The position numbers and the translations under genes were made by a program. 64,000 nucleotides of DNA from Paraspadella gotoi. Lineage: Eukaryota > Chaetognatha. The DNA lies in contig CM119266.1 of assembly GCA_051294375.1 (NCBI GenBank), forward strand, positions 9,060,538-9,124,537. The letters are read 5' to 3'. Below are positions 1 to 11,100 of the stretch, piece after piece (positions within the stretch are counted from its first letter, which is position 1; each line of letters begins with the position of its first letter). The notes under the pieces are model-generated. The model saw only the letters and a program-made list of their open reading frames with translations. It was not told where the DNA came from and made no database searches.

Positions 1-1080
1 GCTTTTTCCTTCTTCCTTTCCTTCCTTTGATTTCCTTCCTTTCCTTTCTTTTCTTTTTTCTTTTCTTCGATTCCTCTCCATTCCTTTCACTTTTCCTCTC
101 CTTCTTTCTGATCTTTTCCTGTCCATCTTTCTTATATTTTCCCTGTCCTTTCCGTTTCTTTCCTTTCCTTTCCTTTCCTTTCCTTCCTTTCCTTTCTTTC
201 TTTTCTTTAGAAAAGAAAAGAAAAGAAAAGAAAAGAAAAAAAAATAAAAAAAGGGAAAAAAGCAAAGCAAATGACGGAAGGGAAAGGTAGGTCCAAATAG
301 ATAATAACGCCAAGCCACATAAAAGAGAAAGGAAAAAAAAAGAAAAAAAGCAATAGTGCAGAATAAAAAAAATATATATAAATAGACAGAATTAAAAATC
401 ACCGACTCGGAAAGAAAAAAGCAAAGCGGCGGAAGAAAGTAAAAAAAAAAAGAAAGAAAAAAAGAAAATAAGAATAGAAAAAGTGGAGTGGAAGAGAAAA
501 GGATTACGGCTGCATGACTTTTAGTCGTTGAGTCGCGAAAAAAAAAAGAAAAAAAATTCGATTCAGAGTTGACGCATTTATTTTCTTTTGCTTTGCTTTG
601 CTTTGCTTTGCTTTGCTTGTTTGCTTTTCTTCTCTTTTCTTTTCTTTTTTCTTTTCTTTTACTTTCCTTTTTCTTTTTTCCCTTCCTTTCCTTTCGTTTC
701 CTTTCCTTTTCTTCCCTTTCCTTTCATTTCCTTTTCCTTTACTTTCTTTTACTTTCCTTTGTTTCCCTTTCTTTTACTCTCCTGTCCTTTTTACGTTTTC
801 TTTTCTTTCCCTTCTTTACTTTGTTTCGCTTTCCCTATTTTATACCCTTGTTTCCTCATTCTTAAACTTCAGCGTCGTTATTGTTGTTTTTTTGTTCATC
901 TTGTTGTTGTTGTTCTCGATGTTGTTCTTGCCTTTGTTGTTTCCGGTCTCAACGTCACCAAGATCCGTCGTCGTTGTCATTTCATTCTTAGTCATTTCAT
1001 TCTTTGTCATTCTTTCATCAACGTCTTTAACGTCCTGACTTATTCGCCGTCTTCGTCGTCTCTTTCCTCATAGACTTTTT

Positions 1081-1136
<56 letters not shown>

Positions 1137-1826
1137 TCTTCTCGGATTCGGTGAGGTCTCTCGCTCGAGTGAGTTCCCCATAAAACAGCCAATGATTTCT
1201 GGTCCGCTGGAAATCCGGGGCCCGCGTTTTACTCCACTCGTTCACCCGCGAACTCACCCTGACTTACCCCTCCCCCCCCTCTCTATTCGGTCTGACTTTT
1301 CAGACTCGAAACTCACCTTTTGACTTAACTCTCCTTTTGGCCCCTAAACTTAATTAATAGGCGATGGAATCTCCTCGTCGGGTCGGTCACTGGAAAAGGA
1401 CTAGACTTAACCTTACCTTAACCTTACCTTAACCTTTGAACTTTGCCTCTTCTCTCTTTTTTTTTCTTTTCTCCCAATTTGTTGGATGGGTTTGATTTTC
1501 TTGGTCGCTATCTTTTAATTCTTAGATTTAATCTACGTGTTTCAACTTTCAACTGCAGTTTTTAGTGTAGTTACGCTTTTTCTTACTCGTTACTTTCACC
1601 TTTTTATCTCTCTTTTTTTTCTATGTTTCTCTCTAATGATCTTTCTTATTTTTCTTTACTTCTCTCTCACTCTTTTCTTTTCCACTTTCCTCCCTTCCTT
1701 TTTATTTCTTTTCTTTCCTTCATCGCTCTAGTACTACCTCCTTCCTCCCTTTTTTCTTCTTCCTCCTCTTTTTCTTTCTCTCTCCTTTCCTCCTTCCTCC
1801 CTTTTTTCTTCTTCCTCCTCTTTTCC
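1..1826. repeat. Low-complexity pyrimidine/purine tracts, no gene seen
   Basis: The stretch is mostly C/T-rich simple sequence with TTTCC and TTTCT units (1-215, 590-830, 1600-1826), A-rich tracts at 300-560, and a GTC triplet array at about 1081-1137. A short run of CTTACCTTAA-type units lies near 1409-1435. Open frames here translate to S/F/L-rich or K/R/E-rich protein, as expected of simple repeats, so I call none of them genes. Confidence 0.8.
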
Positions 1827-2484
1827 NNNNNNNNNNNNNNNNNNNNNNNNNNNNNNNNNNNNNNNNNNNNNNNNNNNNNNNNNNNNNNNNNNNNNNNNNN
1901 NNNNNNNNNNNNNNNNNNNNNNNNNNNNNNNNNNNNNNNNNNNNNNNNNNNNNNNNNNNNNNNNNNNNNNNNNNNNNNNNNNNNNNNNNNNNNNNNNNNN
2001 NNNNNNNNNNNNNNNNNNNNNNNNNNNNNNNNNNNNNNNNNNNNNNNNNNNNNNNNNNNNNNNNNNNNNNNNNNNNNNNNNNNNNNNNNNNNNNNNNNNN
2101 NNNNNNNNNNNNNNNNNNNNNNNNNNNNNNNNNNNNNNNNNNNNNNNNNNNNNNNNNNNNNNNNNNNNNNNNNNNNNNNNNNNNNNNNNNNNNNNNNNNN
2201 NNNNNNNNNNNNNNNNNNNNNNNNNNNNNNNNNNNNNNNNNNNNNNNNNNNNNNNNNNNNNNNNNNNNNNNNNNNNNNNNNNNNNNNNNNNNNNNNNNNN
2301 NNNNNNNNNNNNNNNNNNNNNNNNNNNNNNNNNNNNNNNNNNNNNNNNNNNNNNNNNNNNNNNNNNNNNNNNNNNNNNNNNNNNNNNNNNNNNNNNNNNN
2401 NNNNNNNNNNNNNNNNNNNNNNNNNNNNNNNNNNNNNNNNNNNNNNNNNNNNNNNNNNNNNNNNNNNNNNNNNNNNNNNNNNNN
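1827..2484. other. Assembly gap (658 N)
   Basis: Unknown bases between C/T-rich simple sequence on the left and ordinary AT-rich sequence on the right. Confidence 0.99.
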
Positions 2485-3083
2485 TTTTAACTCAAGAGTC
2501 AAGCCGATGAAAAATATTTCCCGCTGGAACGAAATATTTTTTCATAACGTTCAAATTGTGATATATTTATTGAACTTAATTTAACTAACTGGACAACTGG
2601 AAAGCATAAACTTAAATTTTTATTTTTTTCAAATATCTTTGAATCCAGAAGCACGCTCGCCTTCAATAGCTGGATTAGTTGAATAACTAAATAAAAGTTT
2701 AATTTTTTGGAAAATATTAGCGAAAAAAAAAATCACAACCCATTTCCTCGCTTTCGATTCACCTCTACTTTCGAAAGACATGAAAATCCTATCCCCTCTG
2801 GAGGCTTCGAATCCATGGCGCTTTGCCGAGACGAGATCCGCGTCGCCAGGAGGTCAAGAGATCGAATCCCTAGAATGTTCGAGGATGAAGGAATTAAAGG
2901 GGATCGCGTTGAATGGAGGAAGAAAGGAAAGAAAGAAAAAAAAGTCGAAAATAGGAAAGATAAAATATAGGAAGGAGAAAAAGAAAAAGGAAGGAGTATA
3001 ATGCAACTACAATGGTGGGAGCGAGAAAGTGAAAAGAGCAAAGTTTGGAAAGAAAGAACAAGATCGGTTCATCCAATGAGTTG

Positions 3084-3300
3084 CACCGCAGTGACTTTCT
3101 TAGCCCTTGTATTTATGACACGCACTGCTTCGGAATTTCGTCTTTTATTCTTTATAGTTTTAAGATTTCCCGAAGGCAGGGAGAGGAAGGAGCAGGGCGT
3201 TAACCTGGAGTTCTTTTTTGAAAATCAGGCAGTGTGCGGCGCTAGCAGTCCTCTAAATTTTATGTTTTTTTTCTATCTCGCGGCGCAACTTAAAACTCTA
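3084..3300 (+). repeat. Degenerate copy of the dispersed GAGTACTC-element family
   Basis: The stretch shares its order of blocks with 63,487-63,776: a GCAGTGACTTT start, then CGTCTTTTATTCTTTATAG followed by TTTTAAGATTTCCCGAAGGC, and a final CGGCGCAACTTAAAA end. Here the central palindrome is lost. It is an old copy of the same interspersed repeat. Confidence 0.55.
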
Positions 3301-3559
3301 TTTTTCAAAGGATCACAGAATCGAGAGAATGAAATAGATTAAAAGCTAGTGGACCAGTTACGAGGCACTAAGTTAAAATAACAAACAAGAAGAAAAAGAA
3401 AACAGTTACTATATTGGGAAAAGTTGAAGATAAAAAAACAAATCTGAAAATGTGAATAAAACCAACGACTCACTGGCTTCTAAACCACAAGACGACTTTG
3501 AGAATTTTTAAAACAACAAAAGATTGAAACCAGAAACTCGAAAATCTCGATGCTCGGGA

Positions 3560-3563
3560 TTGA

Positions 3564-3636
<73 letters not shown>

Positions 3637-3652
3637 AGAGAGAGGAGCCCTG
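3560..3652. repeat. (GA)n microsatellite
   Basis: Nearly pure GAGA repeat followed by GC-rich sequence and then G/A-rich sequence to about 4,110. No supported gene lies in 2,485-4,890. Confidence 0.9.
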
Positions 3653-4685
3653 CGGATGATTGGCGGAGGGATGGAGGGCGCTGGGGGAGCGGGCGTGGCT
3701 CGTTTCGCTCGCCGGCGCCGCCAGGACTCCTGGCGAGGCGCCGTCGACGAAGCGTTTGACGAAAGGGCGAGCGAGATGAAAAAAAAAAGGAAATGAGATG
3801 GTGAGAGTGAGACGGAGAAAAAACTCACATCGCGGTGCGATATGGGGAAGGAGAAAAAGGAGAGGGAGGAAAGGAAAAAAGAAGGAAGAAGGAGAAAGAA
3901 AATGAGGAGGAAGGAGGAAAGAAAAGGGAGTGAAGGAGGAAAAGAAAAGGAGAGGAAGGAGAAAGAAAAGGGAGAACGGGAGGAGGAAGAAACGGGAAGG
4001 ACCGGAGGAAAAAAAGGAGAAGAGAAAGTAAAAACGGTGAGGAAGGAGGAAATAAGAAAAAGGGAGGAAAATGAAAGACGATATATAATTTGTAGGAAAT
4101 GAAAGGGAGAGAGGAAAAACTTTAAACGGGCACAGGTTTTTCAAAATGCAAAAAGACAGGAAAAGGAAATAATTGAAACAAAGGTAAAATCAAAGAGATG
4201 ATAAAGGAAATTTACAATCACGAGAACTGGACTGTCAATTTTTCTTTTTTTTTTCAGACTTTTTCGTTAAGTTTGTTTATGTTCATTTCTTTTCGCCTTT
4301 TTATCCCGTTTGTTTTATCGATGAAAACTTTTTCTCCGACTCTCAGAATATTACAGAAATGGAGAAACAAAAAAAAACGAAAAACGCCTCGCGACGCTGA
4401 CCACACACCAACAACAAAGTGACCATCTGACCACTCGCTACCCACTGACCGCAGACAATGACTCGCAACCGTCCACGCCTGCTCGCTCCCCGGAGGATCT
4501 AACTTCCGGTGGCGCCGATCGAAATGCCTTTTTTAATCAGACGGCGACAGATATCGCCCTTTCCCCTCTCCCCCCCCCTGCTCCGCCGAGCAGATTCACC
4601 CTCACCGCGACTCCATTCGTCCCTCCGCCCCCCTTTTTTTTACGCTCGTCGCCGGTGGATTCAATTAAAGGATGTGACCTCGCTG

Positions 4686-4830
4686 AGAGCGACGACGACG
4701 ACGACGACGTGATGATGACAACGACGACGAACGAGGATGATGACAACGACGACGACGAGATGATGACAAGACGATGACGAGACGACGACGACGAACGTAC
4801 GATGATGAAGACAACGACGACGACGAAGAG
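4686..4830. repeat. GAC/ACG/ATG triplet array
   Basis: Interrupted ACG, GAC and GATGAT triplets. The array lies directly upstream of the 4.9-5.5 kb duplicated block, whose second copy at 16 kb is preceded by other sequence. Confidence 0.8.
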
Positions 4831-4892
4831 GTGGTCAAATCAACCAAAACGATTGAAAAACCAGAGATTATAATGATATCAATCTTAATTAT

Positions 4893-5511
4893 GGGACTCT
4901 CGAAAAAAAAAAAGGGGTCAATGAAAATCAGCAATGATGATGATGACAAAAACGTTCATTAATGACAAGACGATGATGTTCATCAATGACGACGACGACG
5001 AGCGATCACAAAAAAAAAATGGAATTGGTGACGAATGGGCGGCGGCGGCGCGGCGGCGGCGGGGCGGGTGGGCGGTGGCTTTTCAATTGCCGAGAGAGAC
5101 TTTGTCTTCCAGAGTCGAGTCACGTGGAACGATTATCAATTCCGTTTCGTCTCTTTATTTCTTTGTTCCTCTTCTCCTCCGTCTGCTCTTCATCTCCTCC
5201 TCCTTCCTTTTTTTCCTCCACCACCCACTTCTGGTCAAGCGACGTTTGTGACCAAGCGCGCCGGCTGCCGCGTCGCTGCCGCCGCCGCAGCGCCCGCGCC
5301 GCCATCGTATTTTTTCTCTTCCTTCGATTACTCCCATTGTCGTCGATTCACCGACGCAGCGCCGCATGCCGCCGCGACGCAGCGCAAGCATCTCGGACGA
5401 CGCAGAGCCGCATCTCTGCCGCGCCAAGTCCAATTTCGCCGACGCCCGCCAATGTCCAAATTGCAGCCCCGACGTCAAGACCTGAATCTGAAAAAGATCT
5501 ATTTAACGTTC
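4893..5511. repeat. Duplicated segment, copy A
   Basis: About 0.62 kb that recurs in the same orientation at 15,966-16,590. Shared landmarks in order are a GACTC(C)TCGA(A)n start, a GATGATGTTCATCA block, (CGG)n, CATTGCCGAGAGAGAC-like sequence, CACGTGGAACG, CTTCTGGTCAAGCGACGTTTGTGAC, GCCGC-rich sequence, and a CCTGAATCTGAAAAA end. The copies differ mainly by single-base indels. Copy A ends at an N gap. Confidence 0.85.
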
Positions 5512-5611
5512 NNNNNNNNNNNNNNNNNNNNNNNNNNNNNNNNNNNNNNNNNNNNNNNNNNNNNNNNNNNNNNNNNNNNNNNNNNNNNNNNNNNNNNNNN
5601 NNNNNNNNNNN
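5512..5611. other. Assembly gap (100 N, nominal size)
   Basis: Exactly 100 N between duplicated segment A and the tandem array at 5.63 kb. A round 100 is typical of a gap of unknown size. Confidence 0.95.
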
Positions 5612-5629
5612 GCGGGCGTCATGGCAGAG

Positions 5630-6110
5630 GCTTCCGCTAACTCCTCATTCGCCCCTGCAATTATGTATATCCAGAGGCTCAAATTATAAGCACCACCCTG
5701 CAAAATTCCCTAACTCCTCATTCGCCCCCAATCTAGTATACACCAGAGGCTCGAATATAAGCACCACCCTGAAAATTTCCTAACTCTCATTCGCCCTGCC
5801 AATATATGTATACACAGAGGCTCGAATTATAAGCACCAGCCCTGCAAAATTCGCCTAACTCCTCATTGCCCTGCCAATCTAATGTACACCAGAGGCTCAA
5901 ATTATAAGACACCACCCTGCAAAATTCCCTAAACTCCTCATCGCCCTGCCAATCTAAGTATCACAGAGCTCGAAATTATAAGCACCACCTGCAAATTCCC
6001 TAACTCCTCATTCGCAGCCTGCCATCTATTACACAGAGGCTCGAAATTATAGCAACCCCTGCAAAATTCCCTAACTCTCATTCCGCCCCGCCACTTTGCT
6101 CGAGGCACCA
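5630..6110. repeat. Tandem array, unit about 76-80 bp, six to seven copies
   Basis: Repeated blocks read CTAACTCCTCATTCGCCC, then CCAATCTA, then CACCAGAGGCTCGAAATTAT, then AAGCACCACCCTGCAAAAT. The units differ from each other by one- and two-base deletions far more than by substitutions. That pattern suggests uncorrected long-read error on top of a genuine minisatellite. Confidence 0.85.
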
Positions 6111-8128
6111 TCCCACCCACCACCTTCTTAATCTGGTTTAATTTATTAAACAAGAAGATTATGTTACCACGAGGCAGTTTTCAAATTTTTCTCCGAAGAA
6201 TGATTATAGAATATATTTTCTGAAATGTTATTTGTTTTCAAAAAAAGATATTGTGGTAAATATTTTCATATTATTTTAAAAAAAACTTTAATAACCTAAA
6301 TGAAAAAAATTTCAAATTTACTTTTTAAATGAGTTTTTGATTCTCTGCAATATGCAAATGATTTTTATATTTCATTATTATTATATTTATTAAGTTTTTA
6401 ATTTGGTATTCGTGTAAAAAAAAAGGAAAAAAATATTCAAAACACATGTAAGTAATAACAAGTATTGTCAAAGATGTTTCGGCCCGACTCTCTTTTCCTA
6501 CGTTAAATCGTATAGTTAAATTTAGACTCTTTACTTTTTATGGTCAGGTTTCTTGTGGTCAATGAGTTATAGCCCCGTTTTTCGAGAGAGAAAATGAAGC
6601 CACATTTAGTTTTTGCTTGAACTCTTGAACTCGTATCGCCCGCTGGAAACTACGTTTTTAAAAGTTTCCAAAAGATTATCTTGTTGTAATAAAGTTTAAT
6701 GTTAAAAAACGCTACTTTTTCTTCATATAATTTGGCGAGACTTATGTTAAAACATTTCATAACGGGCGACGATTTCAACGCTCGTCTGCTAAGGTGAAGA
6801 CTAAAGAAATATCTTCACAAGTATCTTTAAACTATTACTAATTATGATTTTATTAAAGATAATAAAATATATATTTTTTTAAAAATAACTTATCGGCAAT
6901 TTTCAAAGGCAAAAGATGCTTTTTTTTATAAAAAATCCGCCAGGTTCGTCAGCATAGTATCTTTTATTCTCAGTATTAAGATTAAAAAGATACGAAATGG
7001 CGCATTGTATCTGATGAACTCTTAAATTTTATGCCCTGAAGTGAAATATTTATATATAATAATAATTTACTTATAGGTCTTATTTAGTATGCGCTTAAGT
7101 GTGTGTCTGTATATTAATAACATCTGGGATTACACCAAATTTTGCTAGCCTTTTGTTTTCCAATGTCGACGAGAAGAAAAAACAACATGGCAGCTTCCTT
7201 GTGTTTACAAACACGGCCAATTATTTTCTGAAACATTTTGTTCAACATTTTCTTAACATTTTATAAACGACTCTCGTCGCTTTATGCGTCACTCCTTTTG
7301 TCGTTACTCTCGTCGTCACAACTGCTTCAAATTATCGTCGTTTTTGTCGATCCCGATCCTGACTCCATTCTTTCTTCACTGATTCATTGCTCCGTCCTAC
7401 GGCAAGGGGGCTTCGATGAGCATTTCGCACATTTATTTTGTTGTCTTTTTCTTTCAAGAAAAAAAAATTCTTAAAAAGCAAATCTCTGATTACAGAAAAA
7501 AAAATCGTGATCATTATGGACGGTTATGGTAGTAATTAACATGTCCTCGGTGTTTTAATGGCACTTCCGCAAGAAAACTTGATATATTATGTTTCTTATA
7601 CGTCAACTTTTTTTTGTCATATAAAGAGTAGTTGACGCTGGTAAATTTTAGACGTTTCCTGCTGTCTTTGGAAAAATAGAGAGGAAGAAAAGATAAAGGA
7701 AAGAAAGATAATTTTTTAAAACTTTCTATGCGAAGTAAAATTATTTAAAAATATCTATTTTTCAGAAACTGTAACTTTAATTTTCTTCCGTACTTTATTA
7801 TTTTTTTTTATTGACAATCGCTAGATAATAAGTTAAGTTAATAAATTTCTTTTAGCTTTTTTGTGTGTTTGTTCTGTTTAAAATTATTTGTGCTATTTTA
7901 CTCTTTTAGACACAAGTCCGTCCTCTGGAAATCTATGAATCGCGGAGCATTTTACACTCCGCCGAGGCGCTTCGGTTAGGCAAATAGGCCGAGAGAGGCT
8001 TTATTATTCGGTCAATTTAAAATTTTTCTCCTATCTCCATCATTTACAACATTGACAACACGGATCGCGTGATTGGACATTTTTTGTCCTTTGTCCCTTT
8101 CCATCGGCTCGTCATCGTTTTTAAAGCC
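6111..8128. other. AT-rich non-coding stretch
   Basis: About 2 kb of AT-rich sequence with no exon-like coding signal and no repeat recognised inside the window. It forms the 5' flank of the RAG1-like gene. I looked for a Transib-type end (CACWRTG) here and saw none I would trust. Confidence 0.6.
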
Positions 8129-11100
8129 ATGGAGAAGCGTCGGATAACATTCGGAGAAGCTTTTGAAAAACATTCGGAACTAAACAGCTTTCTCGAAACA
8201 GCAAATTGGGTTATCCAACAATTTCAAACGGAGTCTGTTGAAAACAAAGAAAATGACTTTTCACGCCTGGTAAATCGAGTCAAATCGCGCGTGTCTAACT
8301 TTTGTAGAAAGAAACATAGGCTCAATCTCAATGTTTCGTCACCAATCATGCAAACTCCGGTCCTCACCAAAAGTATGGAGCAAGTCCTTGATCCCCAGCC
8401 AATACTATGTGGCAATCCAACGCCAAGGAAACGTGGAAGACCTACTGCACAAAATCTTGACGATGTTAGTGTCGACCATCAGGCACGCAAACTCCAGCCA
8501 GTGGTTGAGTTACTTGATTCCACTGCAACACAATTGGGGAAAAGTGTCACACAACTATGCGGACGGATCATACAAAAAGAGTGTTATGTGAAGAATCGGT
8601 ATTTGGGTCAAATTGGGCAAAAGATTTACGAAGGAAGTTTTGATAACATGAAGGACACGCCTTCTATGAGTGTCGATGAAGCGGAATACTTGAAGAACAT
8701 CGAATTGGAACTTTCGAGACGGCAATATCAAAATTTACGTCTTCGCCTTTTGCCTTATGGGGTTATTCTCCCTCCGGTTTATAAGTTGATCGCTCACGAA
8801 AAAAATTTATTTTATAAGACGATTAAGTTCATGGGTGGAATAAGGGCAACGTTACCCGAAATCTTTCAACAGACACTATCTAGAACTTGTCTCCTTCCAG
8901 AAGTCAATGAAAGAATTGAAGCGTTAGCACCAGCTTCATTTCCTTTGAAGGCAAGGCAACTTTAATATTGTTTGACAATTTAAAGATTAGGAAATAATGT
9001 AATTGTTATAAATATATCAACTGTTAATTAGGATTGTCAAGTAGATAATACTAAAAAGTTAAAAACATATTAACAAGAAATGTAAGAAATGTTAATTAAA
9101 TTTTTTTTTTTGGTTTATTTTTTATTTTAACTGTTCAGGTTCGCTGGTTAACCGGTTTTGATGGTTCGGGTGACCAGCAGACAGCAATGCAGGTCTCTCG
9201 GACAGATTTTTCTCAAGACTTCCGTGAATTGGTCATTGTCTGCCTCCGTGATATAAAATCACAAGATGATTTCTTAGTATATGAAAACAAAAGAAACGCC
9301 TCCGCCCACGGGTTACGCCCTTACATGCTGTTACCTCAACGAGAAAATCGTGAACTACTCGCACAGTTATTACCCATCCTTGATCGGGAGAAAGCTGAAG
9401 TCGAAAGTCAGACAACCGAAATCATTAGTTTGAGTGGTTCTTCAGTTGCATTTTCACATGATGTTCAGCTTCGACTTGCCGATGGCAAGGCAGTTAAAGA
9501 GGCGGCAGGAACAGGCGGAGTTTATTGTAACTTCTGCACGATTTCACCAAAACAAGCGCACCATCGCGAACAGGGTTGGCATTTCAAAACCCACCAAAAA
9601 AAAAAACAGTGGCTGCGCCAATACATGTAAATCGCTTTTAATGGCTTAAACTCAACTGTTACTGCGGCATTAATAATCTTTTTCCAACTTGCATCATTTT
9701 TTCCAACTTGCATCATTTTTTCCAACTTGCATCATTTTTTCCAACTTGCATCATTTTTTCCAACTTGCATCATTTTTTCCAACTTGCGTCATTTTTTTAA
9801 ACGTGCATCATTTTTTTCAACTTGCATCAAACTTGCAACAATCTTTCAACTTTCAACAATTTTCAATTTGTAACAATCCTTCAACTTGCATCATTTTTTC
9901 AACTTGAATCATTTTTTCAATTAATTAATTAAAACATTCATGAGTATGCATAAATAATAAAAATTCAAGTCAACTTAACTTTGGTATTTCCCATGAAAAC
10001 TCGATTCCATTTTCTAAATATATATATTTTATAAAAAATATAAAAATAGAATTTTTATATATCCAATTATGAATAAATTGATTAATTATGGATTAAAATT
10101 ATTAAAAAGATTCAAATAAAAGTGACTTGTTTTTTCCATTTAAACTCATTTCCACTCGCGCGATTCCATGAAAACTTTATATCCAGCTCAATCATACCCT
10201 TCCTTACCGACACACAAAATTTTATTCCAATCCATCCATCCAATCACGAGTAATTGGAGTCTTTTACTAAGGGGGGATGGACAGACGGACGGTCATAGTT
10301 TTTTTTTTTTTTGCTTAATTTAGCCATCGTGTATGTGAATTTATTAGCGGAAAATAAAAACGAAAATTTTGTTTCTAAAACAAAAAAAAAAAACAAATTG
10401 TTGTAGAAACAAAATTTTCGGTTTTTTTTCGCTTAATTTAGCATAATCTGATGTTCTGATGTGATAAAAATGATTTACCGACAAGATTTAGGGGTGGGAC
10501 CGACGGACCGACAAAGTGAATTATACAGTCAAATAAAACGATTTACAATAATTAAATAAAAAGAATAATATTAATTTTTTAATATTAAACAAAAAATTTA
10601 ATTAATATGAATATTTTAATATTTTAAAGATAAAAAATAGCCATAAACCTATGTTGTCTATTTTTTATAACGTCAATAAAGATAAGAGCCACAAAATAGC
10701 TATTCTCTATTTTTCAAAAGAAGATTAATATTTTAAAGCTGTTAATGAAAAAAAAATAAATTAAAATATAATTGACACTTATTTGTCACGAGTTGAAGAA
10801 TTATGTCAAATTTACTTATTTTGAAAAAAAACCTATTAAAATTAAAGAAAATGTTTTTGCCAACCCTGATCGCGAAGCAGTTATATCTGGATTACCCCTC
10901 AATCGTTCGATGAACCATATTCATCATGCGTTTAAGAACTGTTTCGACGAGGAAGCGGGCGAAATTTTGAAGTATCGCGACGACTACGACACTCGTCAAG
11001 GAATCACGCAAGCCCCGCTCACCTCACAGGAAATCAATCTCTCTCCTCGTCCACTCCACCAGAGATTAAGATGTTATTCATGGTTCCAGAAATTTCTCTA

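Noticed and set aside
27-1257. Several long open frames of S/F/L-, K/R/E- or D-rich protein
   Set aside because: They are translations of C/T, G/A or GTC simple repeats; frames overlap on the same repeats and show no domain.
3470-4144. 224-aa frame rich in Leu, Ser and Phe on the minus strand
   Set aside because: Built on a (GA)n microsatellite and G/A-rich tract; composition alone explains it.
5035-5640. Ala/Arg-rich frames in duplicated segment A
   Set aside because: Not preserved in copy B at 16.1-16.6 kb because of indels, and driven by GCCGC tracts; one crosses an N gap.
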